DNA from: Bog-1181 sp964565765
GTDB lineage: Bacteria; Oederibacteriota; PGYV01; Palsa-1178
NCBI GenBank assembly: GCA_964565765.1
Contig: CAZMGF010000022.1
Coordinates: 1 to 37,444 of the forward strand
Reading direction: 5' to 3'
Length of the DNA stretch: 37,444 nt
Position numbers and translations under genes: made by a program. Shown here in pieces: positions 16,138 to 25,026 of the stretch. The first letter of the stretch is position 1, and each line of letters begins with the position of its first letter. The notes under the pieces are model-generated. The model did no database searches. It was not told the origin of the DNA and saw only the letters and a list, made by a program, of their open reading frames with translations.

Positions 16138-19100
16138 CATTCTCAGACCAGTCAATTAAAAATCCGGTTATGGCATGGATGATACTCATCGGCATTGTTG
16201 TTTTTGGATTTATTTCATATACCGGGCTTGGAAAATCGCTCATGCCCGACGTGGACTTTCCTGTATTGACGGTTACAATTACATGGGCAGGCGCGGCTCC
16301 GGATGTTGTTGAATCACAGATAACCGATGTTGTGGAAGGTGCTGTCATTGGAATTGACGGAGTGAACGAAGTAACTTCGTCTTCAATCAGGGGTGCCTCG
16401 CAGGTAACTGTGCAGTTTAACCTGGACAAGAATATTGACGCAGCCCTGCAGCAGGTACAGTCAGCTCTCGCGTCTGTGGCGAAAAATCTTCCCAGTACAA
16501 TTGACCCTGCCGTTATAAAGAAATCAAATCCGGACGCTTCACCAATTATATGGCTCTCTTTTTCCGGAACGCGGCCGCCCCAATTCCTTATGGAATATAC
16601 AATGAACTACTTAAATGACGCCTTCTCGTCGGTTCCCGGCGTGGCCCAGGTAATGCTCGGCGGATACTTAAACCCGTCGCTCAGGGTATGGCTCGACCCG
16701 AAGAAAATGATAAAAAAAGAGATAACCCCCGATGATGTATTAAACGCTATTGCCAGCGGCCATGACGAAGTGCCGGCGGGCTTTATAGACAACGGGGTAA
16801 AGGAAACATCAATCAGGCTGCTTGGCGAAGCCGCGACCCCGGAAGAATTTTCATCTATTGTAATACCCTCAAGAATGGGAATGGCCATATGGAAACCCAT
16901 AAAGATAGGCGATGTTTCAAGGGTGGAAATGGGGCTTGAAGACGCGCTGACAGTGGCCAGGACCCCGGACGGAATGGCGGTCGGGCTGGGTATTGTAAAA
17001 CAGCCGGGTTCCAACGCTGTGGAAGTTGCCCAGGCTGTTAAGGCAAGGGTAGATAATATACGGAAAATGCTTCCCCAGGGTACAAGGCTCGATATACGTT
17101 TTGATACCACGCAGTTCATTCAGGATTCGTCGGACGATATGAACTTTGTAATTATGCTTTCTGTAATACTCACGGCCATTGTCTGCTGGCTCTTTCTCGG
17201 AACATTCAACACGGCCCTCAACGTTTCACTCACAATACCAATGTCCATATTCGGAGCCTTTTTTGTCATAAAAGTAATGGGCTTCACCCTGAACACTTTC
17301 ACATTCCTGGGGTTGTCGCTGGTCATAGGCATAGTTGTCGATGACGCCATTATGATGGTGGAAAATATAGCCAGGCACAGGGAAGAGGGCGAGACAAAGA
17401 TAAGGGCCGCCATAAAAGGGTCGCGTGAAATAACATTTGCCGCGGTCGCTGCGACAGTTGCCATACTCGCCATATTCCTTCCTGTAATATTCATGCCGGG
17501 AGTTATCGGCAGGTATTTTTTCCAGTTTGGTGTGACCATATCGGCGGCTGTTATAATATCACTGCTTGGAGCCCTGACACTCACCCCGATGTACGCCTCG
17601 CAGTATATGCCGGCCCCGGCCACGGAAAAGTCCAAAAAGCCTTTTATGGATGTTATAATGGATAAAACAAGGGACGGTTATAAGAAATTTTTGAAAATAT
17701 GCCTGGATAACAGGTGGAAAGTCCTGGGGATATCGCTGGTGATTTTCTTTATATCACTTTTCCTCGGGATTGTTCTTATTAAGAAGGAATTTGTACCGCC
17801 GCAGGACCAGGCCAGGTTGTCCGTAAATATACAGACCCCGCCGGGCTCTTCATTTGCGTTCACCGATGAGGTTTTCAAAAAAGCAGAGGCGGTTGTAGCG
17901 GCAAGGCCGGAAACAGACAGCTACTTTTCAATAATCGGATTTGGCGCCCACAATACAGGCGGCATTCAGGTTACCTTTAAAAATAAAAATAAAAGGCCGG
18001 CTGACCCGGTATCACACAGGGTATTGACCCAGATGCAGATTGCGGATGAAATAAGGAAAGAACTCAAAAAAATTCCCGGAATAAGCGTAATAAGCATGAT
18101 AGACCCTTCGCTTCAGGGATTTACGGCAAAAAGGGGATATCCGGTCGAATTCATGTTAATGGGGCCTGACTGGGACAAACTGGCGGATCTTGCCGCCGGC
18201 TTGGTAAAAGACATGGAGAAAACAGGGCTCATGGTGGGCGCTGATTCAGATTATAAGCTCGGTGTCACAGAGGCCCTTGTTTATCCGGACAGGGTCAAGG
18301 CCGCGGCCCGCGGGGTAAATATGTCAACCATTGGGAATGCCCTCAATGCTTCTTACGGCGGCTTAAAGTATGGTAAATATACAAAAGACGGGAAAAGATA
18401 TGACGTCACTGTTGAACTTGAAAAAACAGACAGGACTGATATGCAGGGGATCCTTGACGCATATGTCAGGAACAACCAGGGTGAACTGATAAAACTCTCT
18501 GACGTTGTCAGCGTAAAGGAAAAACCTACGGTCACGTCAATCACCAGAGAGAACAGGGAAAGGGCCATCAGGTTGTATTCCGAAATTGCCATGGGCAAAT
18601 CACAGGGTGACGCGCTCAATGCCGTGCAGCAGCTTGCCGCAAAACTTCCGGAAGGTTACAGGATATTTTTAGTGGGAAATTCACAGGGATTCAAGGATTC
18701 AACAACGGCTCTTATTTTCGCGCTGTTTCTTGGAATTTTTGTGGCCTATATGGTCCTTGGCACACAGTTCAATTCTTTTGTCCATCCCATTTCGGTTTTA
18801 ATAGCACTTCCGTTCTCCGTAACAGGGGCTTTCATAGCCCTTTATATCAGCCATCAGACATTGAATATTTACAGTATGATAGGGATAATACTTCTGATGG
18901 GCATTGTAAAGAAAAATTCCATTCTGCTTGTGGATTTTACTAATCAGAGGCGCACGCAGGGAATGAATGTCAGGGACGCCCTGCTTGACGCCTGCCCGAT
19001 TCGTTTGAGGCCGATTCTTATGACATCAGCGGCTACAATCGCGGCGGCTATTCCTCCGGCGCTGGCACTCGGGCCTGGAGCGGAGACGCGCGTGCCGATG

Positions 19101-19283
19101 GCGGTTGTTGTCATAGGCGGAGTTTTGTTCTCGACTGCCCTGACACTGTTTGTTGTTCCGTGCGTTTACAGCCTGCTATCCAGCCTTGAAAACAAGCACC
19201 ACGTTGATGAGGTGCACATGGCAATGAAGGAACTCGGGCAGGACGAACCTGTAATAACAAAAGTTAAGAAAAAAATTAAATAA
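16134..19283 (+). CDS. RND-family (AcrB/MdtB-like) efflux transporter
   Basis: 1049 residues, full length for the hydrophobe/amphiphile RND class. Twelve membrane spans are arranged as 1+5 and 1+5 with two large periplasmic loops. The proton-relay acids Asp403-Asp404 (GIVVDDAIMMVEN) in TM4 and the conserved lysine in TM10 (MGIVKKNS, Lys926/927) are present, so it should be a functional proton antiporter. The start motif NPVMAWMILIGIVVFG is typical. It is translationally coupled to the TolC gene upstream. No periplasmic adaptor gene is in the unit, although RND pumps of this class normally need one. The substrate (drugs, bile-like compounds, lipids) cannot be inferred. The C-terminal tail is basic (KVKKKIK). 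Confidence 0.95.
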   Translation: MTFSDQSIKNPVMAWMILIGIVVFGFISYTGLGKSLMPDVDFPVLTVTITWAGAAPDVVESQITDVVEGAVIGIDGVNEVTSSSIRGASQVTVQFNLDKNIDAALQQVQSALASVAKNLPSTIDPAVIKKSNPDASPIIWLSFSGTRPPQFLMEYTMNYLNDAFSSVPGVAQVMLGGYLNPSLRVWLDPKKMIKKEITPDDVLNAIASGHDEVPAGFIDNGVKETSIRLLGEAATPEEFSSIVIPSRMGMAIWKPIKIGDVSRVEMGLEDALTVARTPDGMAVGLGIVKQPGSNAVEVAQAVKARVDNIRKMLPQGTRLDIRFDTTQFIQDSSDDMNFVIMLSVILTAIVCWLFLGTFNTALNVSLTIPMSIFGAFFVIKVMGFTLNTFTFLGLSLVIGIVVDDAIMMVENIARHREEGETKIRAAIKGSREITFAAVAATVAILAIFLPVIFMPGVIGRYFFQFGVTISAAVIISLLGALTLTPMYASQYMPAPATEKSKKPFMDVIMDKTRDGYKKFLKICLDNRWKVLGISLVIFFISLFLGIVLIKKEFVPPQDQARLSVNIQTPPGSSFAFTDEVFKKAEAVVAARPETDSYFSIIGFGAHNTGGIQVTFKNKNKRPADPVSHRVLTQMQIADEIRKELKKIPGISVISMIDPSLQGFTAKRGYPVEFMLMGPDWDKLADLAAGLVKDMEKTGLMVGADSDYKLGVTEALVYPDRVKAAARGVNMSTIGNALNASYGGLKYGKYTKDGKRYDVTVELEKTDRTDMQGILDAYVRNNQGELIKLSDVVSVKEKPTVTSITRENRERAIRLYSEIAMGKSQGDALNAVQQLAAKLPEGYRIFLVGNSQGFKDSTTALIFALFLGIFVAYMVLGTQFNSFVHPISVLIALPFSVTGAFIALYISHQTLNIYSMIGIILLMGIVKKNSILLVDFTNQRRTQGMNVRDALLDACPIRLRPILMTSAATIAAAIPPALALGPGAETRVPMAVVVIGGVLFSTALTLFVVPCVYSLLSSLENKHHVDEVHMAMKELGQDEPVITKVKKKIK

Positions 19284-19302
19284 TAGTTTTAAAGGTACTT
19301 TT

Positions 19303-19339
19303 ATAAGGCGGGTGGTTATCTACCCGCCTTATTTTTTTT
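19303..19339 (+). terminator. Intrinsic terminator of the RND operon
   Basis: ATAAGGCGGGT (19303-19313) pairs perfectly with ACCCGCCTTAT (19322-19332), followed by T8. It separates the RND unit from the next operon's promoter, which begins eight bases later. Confidence 0.94.
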
Positions 19340-19346
19340 GACGCTA

Positions 19347-19375
19347 TTGACAGCGCCTGCTGTGTGTTGTAATAT
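19347..19375 (+). promoter_or_regulatory. Strong promoter of the HTH-EIIA / Hyf-like operon
   Basis: A perfect TTGACA (19347-19352), 17-base spacer, and TAATAT (19370-19375), start near 19382. An ACAGC-N4-GCTGT inverted repeat (19350-19363) overlaps the -35 and spacer and could be an operator, possibly for the HTH protein encoded first in the operon. Confidence 0.75.
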
Positions 19376-19434
19376 AAAACATCACAAAAACGGCGCATTA
19401 AGGGCCGTATCATAATAAAAAGAAGGCAGTTAAA

Positions 19435-20115
19435 TTGCAGCTTAAAATGAAAGATGTGACTGAATTGCTGGACGCACCTGAGCCGGTCGTTCTGAAATAT
19501 ATAAGGGAAAAAGGGCTGCCTGCCCAGAAAATTAACCATCAGTATAATTTTAATAAGGAAGAGCTCAAAGAGTGGGTCATCAAAAACGGCATGGCCGTTT
19601 CTGAAAAATTCCTGGGATTAAGCCTTATAAAAACCCCTGTTTCCATATTCAGCCTTGTATCAAAGGGCGGGATAATAAACAATGTTGAAGGGCGGACACC
19701 GGGTGAAATCCTGACTTATGCGGTTGCAAAAATGAATATTCCCGACGGGTTAAAAAAAGAGGATGTCCTGATGTCCCTGATAGAAAGGGAAGAACTTATG
19801 CCAACGGCTGTGGGCCGTGGCGTAGCAATACCACATCCGAGAAATCCCATAATATCAGATATTGAGAATGAATCCGTTACGATTTGCACCCTAAAAGAGC
19901 CCTCGGACTACGGAGCCGTTGACGGAAAAAAAGTTCATACCCTTTTTATTGTCATGAGCGCTAATTCACGCAGACACCTTGAAATACTCTCAAAACTCCT
20001 TTTTTTGTGCCAGCAGGAGGCCCTTGTCGCCATGCTAGGGGACAAAAGGCCGCCTGATGAAATACTATCCTACATCGAAGCGCGGGAAAATGAAATAAAA
20101 GGGCGCAAAATTTGA
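19435..20115 (+). CDS. HTH-PTS EIIA (type 2, PtsN-like) fusion regulator
   Basis: 226 residues. Residues 1-52 resemble an excisionase/MerR-type winged helix (MKDVTELLDAPEPVVLKYI, then YNFNKEELKEWV). Residues about 64-215 are a PTS EIIA type 2 domain with GVAIPHPR; His134 is the expected phosphorylated histidine and a second His181 lies near it. EIIA-Ntr-type proteins act as phosphorylation-sensitive regulators rather than sugar carriers. TTG 19435 is the start because AAGG (19423-19426) is well placed for it, while ATG 19447 is too far. Its stop overlaps the TTG start of the hyfB-like gene by four bases, so it is co-translated with the membrane complex and probably controls it by DNA binding or by direct contact. 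It is not known to be a Hyf component, so a regulatory role is inferred. Confidence 0.85.
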   Translation: MQLKMKDVTELLDAPEPVVLKYIREKGLPAQKINHQYNFNKEELKEWVIKNGMAVSEKFLGLSLIKTPVSIFSLVSKGGIINNVEGRTPGEILTYAVAKMNIPDGLKKEDVLMSLIEREELMPTAVGRGVAIPHPRNPIISDIENESVTICTLKEPSDYGAVDGKKVHTLFIVMSANSRRHLEILSKLLFLCQQEALVAMLGDKRPPDEILSYIEARENEIKGRKI

Positions 20116-22073
20116 TACTTTTTCTGGCAGGCGCCGCTATAATTACCGCCGGTGGGCTGTTCTGCGGCCTGGTAAGTGAGAGGCACAGGGCATATTTTGC
20201 GGGCGCGTCAGTTTTTGCGGGCGGCCTTGCGTCTTTAGTTCCGGCGCTTATGGTATTGTTTTCCGGAAAACCGGCTTCTGTTTTAATTTTCAACATAAAT
20301 TTTTCCATGGACTGCCTTTCAGCTTTTTTTGCGGTTATCATAACGGTGATGGGTTTTTTATCCGTCATTTATTCCGCGTCATATATGAAGAGTTATTACG
20401 GAAAAGGCAGGGGCATTACCTCCCATTATATGTTTCTCATGGTTTTAATATCTTCCATGATGCTAGTTACAGTTTCACGCGACGCAATATCATTTATGAT
20501 AAGCTGGGAAATAATGGCCCTGTCGTCATTTTTTCTTGTTGTCTTTGAAAACGAAAAAAAAGAGGTTGTGGAAGCGGGCATCTATTATTTTATTTTTTCT
20601 CACATAAGCGCGGCCCTTTTAATATCCGGGTTTGCCGCGGCTTCAAACGGAGGAACAAATCTTTCATTTGATTCCATCGGAGCCGCTCTGAAAACCACTC
20701 CGGCCTCATTTGCGGCGCCGTTTATCCTGCTTTTTTCAGGGTTTGCTTTAAAGGCGGGAATTGTACCCCTGCATACCTGGCTGCCGAGGGCACACCCGGC
20801 CGCTCCGAGCCATGTATCAGGGCTCATGTCGGGTGTAATGATAAAGATGGGTATATACGGGATGGCCAGGACAATCATGCTTATGCCGCCGCTTCCCGCC
20901 GCCGCCGGATACACGGTACTTTTTTTCGGGATACTGACGGCGCTGACAGGCATACTTTATACGCTCACACAGAGGGATATTAAAAGGATACTGGCCTATT
21001 CAAGCGTTGAAAACATGGGGATAATAACCGCCGGTTTTGGGGTTGGAATACTGGGCATGGCATACAAACTCCCTTATATGGCCCTGCTGGGTTTTCTGGG
21101 GGCTTTTTTGCACATTTTAAACCATTCGATATTTAAGGAACTCCTCTTTTTCGGGGCTGGAACAATATACAGCAGGACACATACAAGGGACATAGAACAC
21201 CTCGGCGGGCTTTCAAAAAAAATGCCGGTATTATCAGTATGTTTCCTTATAGGCTCGGCCGCGATCGCCGGGCTGCCTCCGCTTAATGGATTTATAAGTG
21301 AATTTATTTTGTATATGTCAATGCTGCAGGCGGCGCAGTCAAATATTATTGGGCTTGCCGCCGCGGGTATAGCGGCCCTCGCAGGGCTGGCCTTTACCGG
21401 CGCCATGGCGTTGATATGCTTTACGCGCCTTTATTCCGGAGCGTTTCTAGGCTCGCCGAGGAACAAAAAAGCTGAGATAGAAAAGGGCGAGGGGAGGCTT
21501 GATACCACCGTTTTTGTGATACTTGCGGCCCTGTGTTTTTTTCTGGGGCTATTCCCGCAGGTTATTTATTATCTGCCGCTGATGCCTGCGTTTAATATGC
21601 TGCCCGGAGCTGATTTCTCCACGGCTGTAAACATACCGTTGATAAAACAGCTCATGTCATTGTCGGCGATGTTCCTTGTATTGTGCGGTTTTACAGCTGC
21701 CGCCCTGGCGGTGAAGTCCGTTATGCTGAAAAACAGGATCAGGCAAGGCGCGACCTGGGGCTGCGCCTACAGCGCGCCCACCGCAAGAATGCAGTACAGC
21801 GCTTATTCCTATTCCGAGCCGTTTACCAGGATAATGGATCCTTTTGTAATAAAAAATAAAAACGAAGTGAAGCCTGAGGGGATTTTTCCGGAGCGGAGTT
21901 CATATAAACCGGAATTTACGGACGTTTTTGAAAAATTTATTATTAAACCGGCTGCAAACTCGGCGCAGCGTTTATTAAAATTGTTCACATGGATACAGAA
22001 CGGCAGCATGCAGCGCTACATTCTGTACGCGATTATTTTCCTTATTATATCGCTCGTATGGGCGGTGAAATAA
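20112..22073 (+). CDS. hyfB: Hyf/Ehr complex antiporter-like subunit B
   Basis: 653 residues, about 14 or more membrane spans, of the NuoL/MrpA/HyfB antiporter-like family. Proton-path residues are in place: the TM5 glutamate in SWEIMALSSF, the TM7 lysine in GFALKAGIVPLHTWLPRAHP, and the TM8 lysine in SGVMIKMGIYG. The amphipathic C-terminal part (about 540-653) matches the extension seen in HyfB. It should move protons or sodium ions across the inner membrane, driven by the soluble redox module. The start is TTG, overlapping the previous stop, and the gene shares one base with the next start. The length matches E. coli HyfB (about 670). Confidence 0.93.
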   Translation: MILFLAGAAIITAGGLFCGLVSERHRAYFAGASVFAGGLASLVPALMVLFSGKPASVLIFNINFSMDCLSAFFAVIITVMGFLSVIYSASYMKSYYGKGRGITSHYMFLMVLISSMMLVTVSRDAISFMISWEIMALSSFFLVVFENEKKEVVEAGIYYFIFSHISAALLISGFAAASNGGTNLSFDSIGAALKTTPASFAAPFILLFSGFALKAGIVPLHTWLPRAHPAAPSHVSGLMSGVMIKMGIYGMARTIMLMPPLPAAAGYTVLFFGILTALTGILYTLTQRDIKRILAYSSVENMGIITAGFGVGILGMAYKLPYMALLGFLGAFLHILNHSIFKELLFFGAGTIYSRTHTRDIEHLGGLSKKMPVLSVCFLIGSAAIAGLPPLNGFISEFILYMSMLQAAQSNIIGLAAAGIAALAGLAFTGAMALICFTRLYSGAFLGSPRNKKAEIEKGEGRLDTTVFVILAALCFFLGLFPQVIYYLPLMPAFNMLPGADFSTAVNIPLIKQLMSLSAMFLVLCGFTAAALAVKSVMLKNRIRQGATWGCAYSAPTARMQYSAYSYSEPFTRIMDPFVIKNKNEVKPEGIFPERSSYKPEFTDVFEKFIIKPAANSAQRLLKLFTWIQNGSMQRYILYAIIFLIISLVWAVK

Positions 22074-22993
22074 TGGGCCCCGTGTTATATATTTTTGTGA
22101 TTTTATTCATGCCGTTCATTTGTACCGGTGTCATTAACAGGGTCAAGTCGCTCTGGGCAGGCAGGTGCGGGCAGACTTTTTTACAACCCCTCTTTGACTT
22201 TTTAAAATATATGTCAAAAGGGGAAACGGTAAGCACCGCGACGACTCCGGTATTTTTTGCCGCGCAGATAATTTCCTGCGGCGCTGTAATTTTGTCCTCC
22301 TGCCTTGTCCCGGTATGCATGCCATCCCCGCTGGTTGATATTGACGGAGGGTTCATAATTTTTGCCTATCTGCTGGGGCTTTCCAAATTCGCTTCAATTA
22401 TTTCAGCCATGGACACAGGCTCGAGTTTTGAGGGGATGGGAGCTTCCAGAGAAGCCTCTTTTACCGCATTTATAGAGCCGGCTTTTTTCATAATTATGGC
22501 CACGGCCGCCGCGGTTTCCGGAAAGGGAAATTTCTCATCACTCAGGTCATTTGCCGCGTCCGGCGCGCCGGCGGGGTATATGATTGCGCTGCTTGCGGCG
22601 GCGGCATTTCTGGTTATGATATTTACAGAAGGCTCACGCGTGCCGGTGGATGATCCCTCAACGCACCTGGAACTTACAATGATTCATGAGGCTATGGTGC
22701 TGGACAACTCCGGCCCTGATATGGCCCTTATAACGTATACACAGGGGCTTAAAATGGTGGTTTTAAGTTCGCTCATAGCGGTTCTTTTTATACCCGAAGG
22801 CGCGTCCCTGTGGATAAAATTTCTTATACTTTTGGCTGTTATTCTTGCGGTGGCTGTCATTACAGGCTGTGTTGAATCACTGATTGCCAGGCTGCGTATG
22901 ACCCATGTACCCCAGTTTGTTTTTTTTATGTCATCTATAGCCGTTATTATAATGTGCGCCGCATTTATATTTATTTCAGGAGGGGGAAAATGA
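22073..22993 (+). CDS. hyfC: Hyf/Ehr complex membrane subunit C (NuoH-like)
   Basis: 306 residues, eight predicted spans, the NuoH/HyfC family that anchors the redox arm to the membrane and forms the entry of the ion channel. Diagnostic motifs are GMGASREASFTAFIEP near residue 120 and EGSRVPVDDPSTHLELTMIHEAMVLD near 185-210, both rich in the conserved acidic residues. ATG 22073 is chosen because it abuts the hyfB stop and GGTGA precedes it; ATG 22058 would add five residues. The stop overlaps the hyfE start as ATGA. Confidence 0.93.
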   Translation: MGPVLYIFVILFMPFICTGVINRVKSLWAGRCGQTFLQPLFDFLKYMSKGETVSTATTPVFFAAQIISCGAVILSSCLVPVCMPSPLVDIDGGFIIFAYLLGLSKFASIISAMDTGSSFEGMGASREASFTAFIEPAFFIIMATAAAVSGKGNFSSLRSFAASGAPAGYMIALLAAAAFLVMIFTEGSRVPVDDPSTHLELTMIHEAMVLDNSGPDMALITYTQGLKMVVLSSLIAVLFIPEGASLWIKFLILLAVILAVAVITGCVESLIARLRMTHVPQFVFFMSSIAVIIMCAAFIFISGGGK

Positions 22994-23631
22994 GCTCTTT
23001 TTTTGCCGTGATATTCTCCATTACCCTGATTTACGCCTGCGCGACAAGCAGGATAGAGGCGTACATAAGGGCGCTTGCCCTGCAGGGAATATTGCTGATG
23101 CTGTGCGTGGTTTTCGGCAGGCGGGGCATGCCGGTTTTGTCGCTTATATTCCTTTGCGTTGAGACCATCGCGTTTAAGGCAGTTTTAATACCATGGTTCC
23201 TGATGTATACTGTCAGGAAAAACGGTATATTAAGGGAGGATGAACCCTATCTTCCAAACTTTTATTCAGTGGCGCTCGCCACTGTAATATCCGCCACAGG
23301 TTTTTTTATATCATTTTTAATGCAAAAAAAGGGAGTCCTTGCCGGAATAAACGCGCTTTATTTCGGAGCGGCCATGTCCGCTATAGCGACAGGTTTGTTT
23401 ATAATAATAAGCAGGAAAAAAGTGATTACCCATGTGATGGGGTATGTGATGATGGAGAACGGCATATTCCTGCTCTCACTTTCGTTTTCCGGCGAAATGC
23501 CCTTTATAGTCAACCTGGGTGTTTTGCTCGACCTTTTTATAGCCGTTTTTTTGCTGGGACTTTTTGTTTCAAGGATAAATTCAACTTTCGAAGAGCTTGA
23601 AGCCGGCATGCTCTCGGAACTTAAGGATTGA
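22990..23631 (+). CDS. hyfE: Hyf/Ehr complex small membrane subunit E (NuoK-like)
   Basis: 213 residues, very hydrophobic, with six or seven spans and the HyfE arrangement, in which the second half resembles NuoK (HVMGYVMMENGIFLLSL with its membrane glutamate). AGGAGGGGG lies directly before ATG 22990. Overlap with hyfC is four bases; three bases separate its stop from the next start. Its length is the same as E. coli HyfE (216). It completes the ion-channel part of the membrane arm. Confidence 0.9.
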   Translation: MSSFFAVIFSITLIYACATSRIEAYIRALALQGILLMLCVVFGRRGMPVLSLIFLCVETIAFKAVLIPWFLMYTVRKNGILREDEPYLPNFYSVALATVISATGFFISFLMQKKGVLAGINALYFGAAMSAIATGLFIIISRKKVITHVMGYVMMENGIFLLSLSFSGEMPFIVNLGVLLDLFIAVFLLGLFVSRINSTFEELEAGMLSELKD

Positions 23632-23634
23632 TGT

Positions 23635-25017
23635 ATGATAATTTTTATATTGCTTGTTTTAGCCCCGGCAACCGCGGCCCTTTCATTTTTGTTCAGATCT
23701 AAGAGGGCCAACGCCGTTATACCCGTTGTATACGCGGCTCTGCATATTGCCCTTACGGTATACCTTTTCATTAATAAGGGCGGACTTTCGGAGTATTTTG
23801 CCGTTGATGAAACTAACATTGTTTTTCTGTGCATACTTTCAGTTGTTTTTGCCGGTGTGGCCTTATATAATTTTGATTTTATATGTAAATCAGAGGCAAC
23901 GGCTTTAAGGACAACATATTATACCGCGGCTCTTATAGCCTTTGCCGGCGCCATGACCGCGGTGCTGCTTTCTTATAATCTGGGGCTGATGTGGGTTTTT
24001 ATAGAGGCCACGACCCTTGCCGGAGCTTATCTCATTTATTTCAAGGCAGGAAGGCATTCGCTGGAAGCCGCGTGGAAATATATATTTATATGTTCCATAG
24101 CGATAGCCTTTGCTTTTACCGGCATAATCTTTCTGTGCGCCTCGATTCCCGGAGCCGTAAAGCCGCTTTCATTTACGTCGTTATACCAGGCAGCCCCTTT
24201 TATGAACCATTTCTGGCTTAAAATTGCTTTTGTACTTATGGCCGTTGGTTTTGGCACAAAAGCCGGGCTTGCGCCGGTCCACTCATGGCTGCCAGACGCC
24301 CACTCTGAGGCGCCTTCGCCCGTATCTGCGCTCTTATCGGCAACGCTGCTAAACTGCGCAATGCTGGCGATTATAAGGCTCCAGAAGATAATGACGCTTT
24401 CAGGGCTTGAAAAAGAAGCCGGCGCGTATCTTATGCTTATGGGGCTCCTTTCGGTTATGGTTGCGGGAATATACATTATAAGGGTGGGGAATTATAAAAG
24501 GATGCTTGCTTATTCATCCATAGAAAATATGGGAATAATAGCTGTCGGACTAAGCCTCGGGCATGAGGCAATGCCGGCGGTTTTTATACAGGCGGCGGGG
24601 CATTCACTTTCAAAGGCGGCTTTCTTTCTGACTTCGGGAAACATTTTAAAACGCCATGACGCGAAGGAAATTTCAGCGGTAAGCGGCCTTTTAAAAAGCG
24701 ACAGTAAAACAGCGTGGCTCTGGATTGCTTCTTTTGTAATGATATCGGCCATACCGCCGTCACCGCTCTTTATCAGCGAGTTTAAAATAGTCCGGCTTTT
24801 ATTCGCTTCCGGGTTCTGGCCGCAGGCCGCGATAATGCTCCTGCTTTTAACTGCCGTTGTTTACGGAATGGCGGCGGCTGTTTTTAAAATGTGCTTTGGA
24901 GAGCCGCTTGCCGGAGCGGAGAAAATGAAGCTTTCACCCTTAAGGTATATTACCCAGGGTATTTTCATAGCAATTTTAACACTGGCCGGGCTTGCGCTTG
25001 CCGCGGCGTCATTATAA
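23635..25017 (+). CDS. hyfF: Hyf/Ehr complex antiporter-like subunit F
   Basis: 460 residues, about 13 spans, a second antiporter-like subunit. It has the TM5 glutamate (MWVFIEATTLAG) and the TM7 lysine in GFGTKAGLAPVHSWLPDAH. The TM8 lysine found in the B subunit is replaced (SATLLNCAM), as is usual for HyfF. It is somewhat shorter than E. coli HyfF (about 526). AAGGA is seven bases before ATG 23635. No HyfD-like third antiporter is encoded, so the membrane arm has two pumping subunits plus C and E. Confidence 0.92.
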   Translation: MIIFILLVLAPATAALSFLFRSKRANAVIPVVYAALHIALTVYLFINKGGLSEYFAVDETNIVFLCILSVVFAGVALYNFDFICKSEATALRTTYYTAALIAFAGAMTAVLLSYNLGLMWVFIEATTLAGAYLIYFKAGRHSLEAAWKYIFICSIAIAFAFTGIIFLCASIPGAVKPLSFTSLYQAAPFMNHFWLKIAFVLMAVGFGTKAGLAPVHSWLPDAHSEAPSPVSALLSATLLNCAMLAIIRLQKIMTLSGLEKEAGAYLMLMGLLSVMVAGIYIIRVGNYKRMLAYSSIENMGIIAVGLSLGHEAMPAVFIQAAGHSLSKAAFFLTSGNILKRHDAKEISAVSGLLKSDSKTAWLWIASFVMISAIPPSPLFISEFKIVRLLFASGFWPQAAIMLLLLTAVVYGMAAAVFKMCFGEPLAGAEKMKLSPLRYITQGIFIAILTLAGLALAAASL

Positions 25018-25026
25018 GGAATTACA

